A DNA stretch of 8,176 nucleotides from Synergistaceae bacterium (GTDB lineage: Bacteria; Synergistota; Synergistia; Synergistales; Synergistaceae). This document shows, piece by piece, positions 1-4,237 of the stretch. The stretch is taken from contig JAISDQ010000203.1 of NCBI GenBank assembly GCA_031264605.1, forward strand, positions 1 through 8,176, given 5' to 3'. Positions within the stretch are counted from its first letter, which is position 1. Every line of letters begins with the position of its first letter. A program made the translations under genes and the position numbers. The notes beneath the pieces were generated by a model. The model was given only the letters and a program-made list of their open reading frames with translations, was not told where the DNA came from and made no database searches.

Positions 1-215
1 CGAGACCTGGGCATGAACCGTTCGAGTATTATCGTATTTCCGCCGATGTGTTCCGTATAAAGCGCTTCCTCGCTGCCGCGCTTGCCGGCCCATCCGGCGG
101 CGGCGTCCGCGGTGTGGAGCACGTGCGAGATATTCTTTTCGGAGCAGGTGGTGAGCATGATCGCTTCCTCACCGCGTTTCACCGCCTGCATGAGCTGAGC
201 GTAAATATATCTCAT
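1..215 (-). CDS. XdhC/CoxI-family protein, N-terminal part (cut by window edge)
   Basis: The minus strand reads from ATG at 215 through 71 open codons to the window edge. The start is supported by a GGGAGG ribosome site about 9 bases upstream (complement of 221-230). The protein begins MRYIYAQLMQAVKRGEEAIM and later has GGNTIILERFMPRS. This resembles the XdhC/CoxI N-terminal domain: a helix ending in a GE or GR turn, a strand of the 'vvLaT' type, then a 'G.v.lE.f.P.pRL' segment that leads into a Rossmann-like domain, which here would lie outside the window. Family members help insert or sulfurate the molybdenum cofactor of xanthine dehydrogenase-type enzymes. The usual CxxC-type N-terminal motif is not obvious, and the diagnostic GaGHva motif falls beyond the edge, so the family call is tentative. 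The gene has its own promoter and sits just beside the mobile unit. Confidence 0.5.
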   Translation of the reverse strand, partial: MRYIYAQLMQAVKRGEEAIMLTTCSEKNISHVLHTADAAAGWAGKRGSEEALYTEHIGGNTIILERFMPRS

Positions 216-245
216 CGTTCCGCCGCCTCCCGTCGATTTTGGGAA

Positions 246-274
246 AACATATCACAAACGGCGGTTTATATCAA
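246..274 (-). promoter_or_regulatory. Sigma-70-like promoter for the XdhC-like gene
   Basis: On the minus strand, TTGATA (complement of 269-274) and TATGTT (complement of 246-251) are separated by exactly 17 bases. Transcription would start near 239, giving a short leader before the ATG at 215. The mobile unit's target duplication begins only 10 bases upstream of the -35 box. Confidence 0.55.
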
Positions 275-283
275 TTTGAAAAC

Positions 284-293
284 GGGAACATAC
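284..293. repeat. Left target-site duplication of the mobile unit
   Basis: GGGAACATAC lies directly outside the left inverted repeat and is repeated exactly at 2217-2226, directly outside the right one. Ten bases fits the 8-10 bp duplications I recall for ISAs1-family elements. Confidence 0.9.
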
Positions 294-316
294 CAGGGCA
301 ACAGCATTTACTTTTG
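294..316 (+). repeat. Left terminal inverted repeat (23 bp)
   Basis: The sequence starts CAGGGCAACAGCATTTAC and is the exact reverse complement of 2194-2216. The stop codon of the left transposase remnant (complement of 308-310) lies inside it, as expected for the transposase 3' end of an IS. Confidence 0.92.
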
Positions 317-559
317 GTCGAAAACGATCTTCAGCAATACTTCATGGTTGAGAGCGGCTTTGAACATTTTTTTCTGACTCCGAGCCGCTTGCGTCCAAGA
401 TCGGCCTTCCTAGTCAGCGACAGTGCGGTCTTTCGTAAAACGTTCACGTTCCAACTCGCATGGCTCAAACCTCTCAAAAACACGCTGGAACGTGTCGTTG
501 TCAGGTATACCGTTGGGCAGTTCAAGAAAATCGCTTAGCAATTTTTCGTGGCCGCTGCG
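308..559 (-). pseudogene. ISAs1-family transposase remnant (internally deleted, contains C-terminus)
   Basis: Read on the minus strand in one frame, 559 to about 450 gives RSGHEKLLSDFLELPNGIP followed by DNDTFQRVFERFEPCEL. This matches the DDE_Tnp_1-associated N-terminal domain of ISAs1/H-repeat transposases ('FLeLPnGIPshDTf.RVF..ldP'). The same frame meets a TAG soon after, then continues as KKMFKAALNHEVLLKIVFDQ to a TAA at 308-310. That resembles the C-terminal 'kk..aAL...yLLkiL' of these proteins. The catalytic core between the two segments (IDGKT and the later Asp and Glu motifs) is missing, so this is a deletion derivative. Sequence further upstream on the minus strand (560-730) is not recognisable as transposase. 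Confidence 0.8.
462..496. repeat. Direct repeat shared by the two transposase remnants
   Basis: Positions 462-496 and 2092-2126 match at 32 of 35 bases in the same orientation. Both encode DTFxRVFER(F/L)EP on the minus strand. The same transposase segment is therefore present twice inside one pair of element ends. Confidence 0.85.
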
Positions 560-863
560 GCAAACCGGATTGAAGAGAGCAAGACGCGGGTGCTGGGTTG
601 CTGGTACATGCGCTGTCCCGTCTGGAACAGATGAAGCTCTGCGCGGTATAGACACAGCAAGGCTCTGCCAATAGAGCAGTATCCGCGTCAGGAGAAACAA
701 AAAAACTCCTTGCGGTGATTTAATTTGCACTATTTGTCTTGATAAAGGCGATTACATGGAGTAAAAGTAACGCGGCTTGATTCCAGGGGCTTTTTTTCAG
801 GCTCTTACTGTTGGGACATCGATGCCTTTTTTCTACTTGTGCTCTGATGTTGAATTTTCGGTA
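560..863. other. Non-coding stretch inside the mobile unit, nothing recognised
   Basis: No reading frame here gives a recognisable protein. A minus-strand frame stays open from about 730 into the transposase remnant but has no family-like sequence before RSGHEK. A hairpin is possible at 683-715 (arms CCGC-GT-CAGGAG and CTCCTTGCGG around an A-rich loop), with no U-tract that would make it a terminator. The stretch may be flanking DNA captured with the passenger gene, or badly decayed transposase sequence. Confidence 0.4.
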
Positions 864-892
864 TTGAATTGTTCACAATTTTTTAGTATACT
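864..892 (+). promoter_or_regulatory. Sigma-70-like promoter for the passenger gene
   Basis: TTGAAT at 864-869 and TATACT at 887-892 are separated by 17 bases. A second TATACT at 906-911 lacks a matching -35 box. The promoter lies inside the mobile unit, so the passenger would carry its own expression signal. The leader to the start codon at 1049 would be about 150 bases. Confidence 0.55.
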
Positions 893-962
893 TTTCTTAG
901 TAGATTATACTGTTGACCTTGCCGGATGCGGGGGGAACGAAAATCCGTTTGTATGCTCGAAA

Positions 963-1022
963 TATACCATCACAGGCACGGCAAGGGGTATACTGGTAAA
1001 CAAAACCGCCGCTGTTGCGGCG
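963..1022 (+). promoter_or_regulatory. Inverted repeat and hairpin in the passenger gene leader
   Basis: TATACC at 963-968 and GGTATA at 987-992 form a spaced inverted repeat. Downstream, CGCCGC (1007-1012) and GCGGCG (1017-1022) form a 6-bp GC stem with a TGTT loop, ending 15 bases before the ribosome site. Either could influence expression of the gene at 1049. No U-tract follows, so it is not a standard terminator. It may have no role. Confidence 0.3.
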
Positions 1023-1048
1023 AGAAAATATTATCTGGAGTGTACGGT

Positions 1049-1957
1049 ATGACATGTTTATTCGGGCATAAATGGAACGGTTGTAAGTGCGAGCGTTGCG
1101 GGAAAATCCGCGACGAACAACACGATTGGGCCGGAAACAGGTGTAAACGGTGTGACAAAGTGCGAGATATGCAACATTCGGGGCAAAACGTAGTAAAAAA
1201 GCAGTCACAGCAAACTCAAATCACAGTCCCGAAAGTAATTAAAGCGGCAAATGCTATTCTTGAATTAAATAACAATGAAGTGATTATTAATAAAGAAAAG
1301 AAAATACCTCTAAACACAATACAGGAAGTTATATTTCTTCCAATTTTAAAAAATGCGCCGGTATTGGGTGGTTGTTTGAAATTTGTTACGGCAGATAATC
1401 CTGGTATACCAGAAAGAACCAGTCATTCTTTCTGCATTCCAGGAACAAAAATAACTAACGGGTGGAGTGGCGCGGAGGGAAACTTTTTCTGGTTTAATAC
1501 TACAAGTTTTCCAGAGGTTGACCTTTTTAACAAAGAAGCAGAAGAAATTAAAAAGTTTATTGAATCAAGACCAAAGATGAGAGATGAAGCGCAAAATACT
1601 GACAACGGCAAACGGGACAAAACGAATGAAGTTGACAAAAGAATCGGAAAACATAAATGCCATTATATCTACCTACAAGGAGCGCAAGCGTGGGCTTGTG
1701 ATATTTGTGGAATGGATCCCGTATCACAATTATTACATATTTTCCCTGCATATACGAATCTTGAGTATAATGCAATACTTGAGTTTAAGGCTAAAAATTT
1801 ATCCATAATTGAAGATATTGGCAAAAATCTCAATGACATAGGTGGTTATCGGCTTATGTTGACAGTAGGGAAGGAGTTCCAAAGGCGGGCAACAATACCA
1901 CAGCACGCAAGTTTGCTTAATTCATGGTGGAACGGAATCGGTGACTGGCAAGACTAA
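1049..1957 (+). CDS. Passenger protein with zinc-knuckle repeats, PH-like middle and WNGIGDW tail; function unknown
   Basis: The product has 302 residues. The ATG at 1049 is chosen because GGAG sits 8 bases upstream and the protein then starts at the Cys-rich domain; an in-frame ATG at 926 has no ribosome site. Residues 3-43 carry C-x8-C-x-C-x2-C followed by C-x2-C, with a twice-used pattern CxRCxKxRDxQH. This looks like tandem zinc ribbons or knuckles of the 'HDWNGCKCxRCGKxRD' kind. Residues about 58-173 form a beta-rich segment (VIINKEKKIPLNTIQEVIF, then GGCLKFV, then an FFWFN strand and a closing helix) similar in layout to DUF4429/bacterial PH-like domains. Residues 174-200 are a polar linker. 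Residues 202-220 contain HKCH and CDIC, a probable third metal site. The tail (250-302) has IGKNLNDIGGYRLM and ends WWNGIGDWQ, a pattern I have seen in uncharacterised bacterial proteins. No signal peptide or membrane segment is visible. The gene is markedly AT-rich compared with its neighbours, which suggests transfer. It appears intact. Confidence 0.8.
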   Translation: MTCLFGHKWNGCKCERCGKIRDEQHDWAGNRCKRCDKVRDMQHSGQNVVKKQSQQTQITVPKVIKAANAILELNNNEVIINKEKKIPLNTIQEVIFLPILKNAPVLGGCLKFVTADNPGIPERTSHSFCIPGTKITNGWSGAEGNFFWFNTTSFPEVDLFNKEAEEIKKFIESRPKMRDEAQNTDNGKRDKTNEVDKRIGKHKCHYIYLQGAQAWACDICGMDPVSQLLHIFPAYTNLEYNAILEFKAKNLSIIEDIGKNLNDIGGYRLMLTVGKEFQRRATIPQHASLLNSWWNGIGDWQD

Positions 1958-1991
1958 ATTGAAATGAAACGAGTGTGAGCACGAGCATTTT

Positions 1992-2168
1992 TCACCCGCT
2001 TCCTTGTATCGTTTTGCCGTCGATGTTTATTACCGCGCCAGGTTCACGTTTCTCCTCAATTCAGTTATTGAGGCATTGCAGTAACTCATCCGGCTCAAGC
2101 CTCTCAAAAACACGCCGGAACGTATCGCTCACTGCCGATATTTCCTCTTTCAATTTTTGTATATTCAT
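1992..2168 (-). pseudogene. ISAs1-family transposase remnant (N-terminal portion)
   Basis: From ATG at 2168 the minus strand reads MNIQKLKEEISAVSDTFRRV, then FERLEPDELLQCLNN, an in-frame TGA, and IEEKREPGAVINIDGKTIQG SG before another TGA at 1992-1994. DTFRRVFERLEP and VINIDGKTI match ISAs1/H-repeat transposases; the Asp of IDGKT is the first DDE catalytic residue. The long N-terminal domain normally found between the start and DTF is missing: the sequence jumps from SAVSD to TF. So this copy has an internal deletion, a premature stop and a truncated 3' end. Its 5' side adjoins the right inverted repeat, the normal position for the start of the transposase. Confidence 0.82.
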
Positions 2169-2193
2169 TCTTTTATTCTGACTCTTATTCTCT

Positions 2194-2216
2194 CAAAAGT
2201 AAATGCTGTTGCCCTG
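2194..2216 (-). repeat. Right terminal inverted repeat (23 bp)
   Basis: Exact reverse complement of 294-316. It lies about 26 bases upstream of the start codon of the right transposase remnant. Confidence 0.92.
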
Positions 2217-2226
2217 GGGAACATAC
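2217..2226. repeat. Right target-site duplication of the mobile unit
   Basis: GGGAACATAC, identical to 284-293 and directly adjacent to the right inverted repeat. Confidence 0.9.
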
Positions 2227-2232
2227 GAGGTC

Positions 2233-2318
2233 AAAAAACAAAAAAAGGCCCCCGGCTCCGGATTGTGTTGCCTTGAGTCTCAGGGAAACGGAGCTCAGGG
2301 AAACGAAGCCTTGGGGGC
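2233..2318 (-). terminator. Rho-independent terminator of the sugar-binding protein gene
   Basis: On the minus strand, GCCCCCAAGGCT (complement of 2307-2318) pairs with AGCCGGGGGC (complement of 2248-2257) and is followed by TTTTTTGTTTTTT. It begins about 20 bases after the stop codon at 2337. The loop is unusually large, about 49 bases, and contains the 12-mer CTCAGGGAAACG twice (plus strand 2279-2290 and 2294-2305). An inner GCTCCG/CGGAGC pairing could shorten the effective loop. The T-tract ends only seven bases from the mobile unit's target duplication. Confidence 0.82.
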
Positions 2319-2336
2319 GTATTTTATGACTGCGTT

Positions 2337-3275
2337 TTATTTGAGGTCCGCGGCTGAGACGACTTTCACTTCCGTTTTCGACCAGCCGGAAATTTTCTCG
2401 CCGCCCAGAATGCGGAATCCGACCCTGATCGCGTTGGCCGCCATCTCCGGTCCAAACTGATCCACCGTGGCAAGCATCTTGCCCTCTTTGATCAGTTCCT
2501 GACACGCGCCGATGTTATCGAAACCGACGACCTGAACTTGACCGGATTTGCCGGCGGCCTCTATCGCCCGGACCACGCCCAGGGCCATGGAGTCGTTGGC
2601 GCACATGACGCCCTGTACCTCGGGGAACCTGGTCAGGAGGTTAGTCATGACAGTGTTCGCTTCCTCGGTTTCCCAGTGAGCCGTCGTGGATTCGAGAAGT
2701 TCGAATCCGTAATCCGAGACGCTCTTCATGAATCCGGCCTTGCGCTGTTTCGCGTTATCCGCGCCGGGATTCCCTTCGATGATGATGACCTTCGCGCCCT
2801 TGCCCAGTTTCTCGCCCAGGAAGTTCCCTACGAGGTACGAACCTTCTTCGTTGTCGGGCCCGACAAAAAGGAAATCTTCGGGCAAATCGTTGTCTTTGAG
2901 AGCCTGCTTGTCAAGCGTGACGTCAAAATTGACGACCAGGATTCCGGCGTCCACCGCTTTCTTAACCGATGAAACAAGGCCCACGGAGTCGGCTGGCGCA
3001 AGGATGATCATGTCGACCTTCTGCGAAACGAAATTCTCCACGGCGTTGATCTGCGTGTCGATATCCGTTTCAGAGTTCATGCCCACCGGAATAAGCTCGA
3101 ACGTGCCATCCTCCGCCGCGAACTTACGGGCGCCTTCTTCCATTGTCTTGAAAAACTCGTTCGCGAGCGATTTCATAACCAGCCCGACAACCGGCTTTTT
3201 CTCAGCGGCGAAAGCCGCTCCGCCCAAACATATTACAAACGCTGCCAACAGGACAATAGCAACCATTTTTTTCAT
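2337..3275 (-). CDS. Periplasmic sugar-binding protein of an ABC transporter (RbsB-like, Peripla_BP_4)
   Basis: The product has 312 residues. It captures a sugar or related small molecule in the periplasm and delivers it to an ABC importer. Residues 1-23 form a signal peptide (MKK, hydrophobic core, AFA cleavage site); the Cys at 16 is not in a proper lipobox, so a soluble periplasmic form is expected. The mature part has the two-lobe pattern of the ribose/galactose-binding family: KPVVGLVMKSLANEFFKTME near the start, VDMIILAPADSVGL, VVNFDVTLD, a VGPDNEEGSYLVG segment, IIEGNPGADNAKQRKAGF, MCANDSMALGVVRAIEAAG and VVGFDNIGACQELIKEGKM. The ATG at 3275 has a GAGGGAGG ribosome site 9 bases away. 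No permease or ATPase gene is adjacent: a terminator lies downstream and a divergent operon upstream, so this is an orphan binding protein in this window. The ligand cannot be told from sequence alone. Confidence 0.9.
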   Translation of the reverse strand: MKKMVAIVLLAAFVICLGGAAFAAEKKPVVGLVMKSLANEFFKTMEEGARKFAAEDGTFELIPVGMNSETDIDTQINAVENFVSQKVDMIILAPADSVGLVSSVKKAVDAGILVVNFDVTLDKQALKDNDLPEDFLFVGPDNEEGSYLVGNFLGEKLGKGAKVIIIEGNPGADNAKQRKAGFMKSVSDYGFELLESTTAHWETEEANTVMTNLLTRFPEVQGVMCANDSMALGVVRAIEAAGKSGQVQVVGFDNIGACQELIKEGKMLATVDQFGPEMAANAIRVGFRILGGEKISGWSKTEVKVVSAADLK

Positions 3276-3352
3276 TGTAAAAAACCTCCCTCAAGATTAG
3301 CTGAATCGGACAAACTCTGGCACCCGCGAATTCCAATAACCTCCAGCGGCAC
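3272..3352 (-). CDS. Possible 26-codon leader ORF overlapping the sugar-binding protein start
   Basis: On the minus strand, GGGAGGTGAT, close to a perfect match to the 16S anti-Shine-Dalgarno partner, lies 6 bases before a GTG at 3352. The frame stays open for 26 codons (VPLEVIGIRGCQSLSDSANL, then EGGFLQ) and ends in a TGA that overlaps the ATG of the sugar-binding gene (ATGA). The geometry suggests a translated leader coupled to the next gene. The peptide matches no family I know and lacks obvious runs of one amino acid, so an attenuation role is not indicated. It could also be chance. Confidence 0.35.
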   Translation of the reverse strand: MPLEVIGIRGCQSLSDSANLEGGFLQ

Positions 3353-3368
3353 GAATCACCTCCCGAGA

Positions 3369-3379
3369 ACCGTAACGGT
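3369..3379. promoter_or_regulatory. 11-bp palindrome, possible operator
   Basis: ACCGTAACGGT is a perfect palindrome with one central base. It lies about 95 bases upstream of the sugar-binding gene start, and directly upstream of the leader ORF's ribosome site. A half-site of this size would suit a small repressor, but no regulator gene is in the window and no second copy was seen. Confidence 0.25.
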
Positions 3380-3565
3380 CGTGATATGAAGACATAAACG
3401 CGCGTATCCACTTGCCGGATCAGATTTTTTCATAAGTATCGCAATATCCGCGGAAGAAAGAAAAATGTTTTCCTGAAAAATTCTCTTACCCGTATTTTAT
3501 TTTTCTCTTCGAATTTGTCAAGGCTCAGCGTTTTGCCCGTTTAGCAGCGGTGACTCTCGGTACTC
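3380..3565. other. Divergent intergenic region
   Basis: This is part of the gap between the sugar-binding gene and the kinase/MATE operon, which are transcribed away from each other. It must hold the promoter of the sugar-binding gene, but I found no minus-strand -35/-10 pair with good spacing. No RNA gene or conserved element was recognised. Confidence 0.4.
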
Positions 3566-3594
3566 TTGATTTAATCGCGCTTCTCCTACATAAT
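3566..3594 (+). promoter_or_regulatory. Sigma-70-like promoter for the kinase-MATE operon
   Basis: TTGATT at 3566-3571 and CATAAT at 3589-3594 are separated by 17 bases. The predicted transcription start, near 3601, gives a leader of about 25 bases before the ATG at 3626. Confidence 0.55.
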
Positions 3595-3625
3595 AAGCGT
3601 TGATGTGACGGAAAGGGCGTTGGGA

Positions 3626-4219
3626 ATGAAAAAAATAGTTGTTACAATTGCCCGCGAGTACGGATCGGGAGGAAGGATAATAGGGCGCGAACTGGCTCGT
3701 GAGCTGGGTTTTGCGTTCTACGACAGGGAACTGATATCCCTTGCCGCCAAAGAGTGCGGCTTTCACGAGGACTTCGTGCAGACTATGGAGAACCGCAGGT
3801 CTTCGGGTTTCCTGTTCAACATATACATGACGTACAACGAACTTCCCATTTCCGAACAGGTTTTCATAGCGCAGTCCAACGTGATCAGGGATATAGCTTC
3901 CCGCGAGTCGTGCGTGATAATCGGCCGGTGCGCCGATTATGTTCTGGCGGAGATGGAGGGGTGCGTTCATTTTTTCATATACGCTCCGCTCGAATGGCGC
4001 CTTAAAATAGTCCGCGATGAATATAAAGAAGGCGAAGGGGAACTCTCGGGCTATATCAGAAAACAGGATAAGGACAGGGCTTCTTATTATAATTTCTTCA
4101 CACAGAAAAAGTGGGGCAAGGCGCAGAATTACAACCTCTGTCTCGACAGCGGCATTGGAATACCCGCCTCGGTGAAACTGCTGAAAACGTACGTGGAAGA
4201 ATTCGCCAAACTCATTTAG
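3626..4219 (+). CDS. Cytidylate kinase-like family protein (Cytidylate_kin2)
   Basis: The product has 197 residues. The ATG at 3626 is preferred because GGAAAGGG lies 8 bases upstream and it gives the usual family start; an in-frame GTG at 3605 has no ribosome site. The protein opens with MKKIVVTIAREYGSGGRIIG, the modified P-loop of this family, in which Arg17 stands where Lys of a Walker A motif would be. Other family marks are FYDRELI (31-37), VIIGRCADYVL (97-107) and DKDRASYY (148-155) followed by a KKWG element and NYNLCLDS. Length is normal for the family. By homology it belongs to the P-loop nucleoside monophosphate kinase fold, but members of this branch are mostly untested and the true substrate may not be CMP. 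It is the first gene of a two-gene operon with the MATE pump 18 bases downstream. Confidence 0.88.
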   Translation: MKKIVVTIAREYGSGGRIIGRELARELGFAFYDRELISLAAKECGFHEDFVQTMENRRSSGFLFNIYMTYNELPISEQVFIAQSNVIRDIASRESCVIIGRCADYVLAEMEGCVHFFIYAPLEWRLKIVRDEYKEGEGELSGYIRKQDKDRASYYNFFTQKKWGKAQNYNLCLDSGIGIPASVKLLKTYVEEFAKLI

Positions 4220-4237
4220 TAAAGGAAGGACGCAAAA

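Larger units (their letters stand above)
294..2216 (-). mobile_element. ISAs1-family-derived mobile unit with passenger gene, transposase decayed
   Basis: The unit is 1,923 bp, bounded by 23-bp perfect inverted repeats that begin CAGGGCAACAGCATTTAC on each strand and by a perfect 10-bp direct repeat of the target. Inside, next to the ends, are two minus-strand pieces of an ISAs1 (H-repeat type) transposase: the C-terminal end plus part of the N-terminal domain at 308-559, and the N-terminus through the first catalytic Asp region at 1992-2168. Neither can make an active enzyme. Between them lie a promoter and an intact plus-strand gene (1049-1957). A normal ISAs1 element is roughly 1.2-1.5 kb and consists of one transposase gene, so this unit is both larger and gutted. 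It could have moved with transposase supplied in trans, or it could be an ordinary insertion that later lost its transposase and gained a gene in place. The repeats alone do not separate these two histories. Confidence 0.88.

Noticed and set aside
48..377. Plus-strand 109-codon open frame
   Set aside because: It is antisense to the XdhC-like gene, crosses the IS boundary, and has no ribosome site or family resemblance.
410..730. Minus-strand 106-codon open frame
   Set aside because: Only its last part is meaningful and belongs to the decayed ISAs1 transposase; the first half resembles no protein and the frame ends prematurely.
761..787. AAAAGTAA followed by CCAGGG as a possible lost inner IS end
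   Set aside because: Only scattered bases match, and the CCAGGG block is in the wrong orientation relative to the terminal repeat; likely chance.
926..1048. Longer start for the passenger gene at 926
   Set aside because: No ribosome site there, and the added residues lack family-like sequence; GGAG 8 bases before 1049 and the Cys-rich start favour 1049.
3202..3411. Minus-strand 69-codon open frame overlapping the sugar-binding signal peptide
   Set aside because: Runs out of frame into a clear gene; the shorter leader frame has a much better ribosome site and ends at the gene start.
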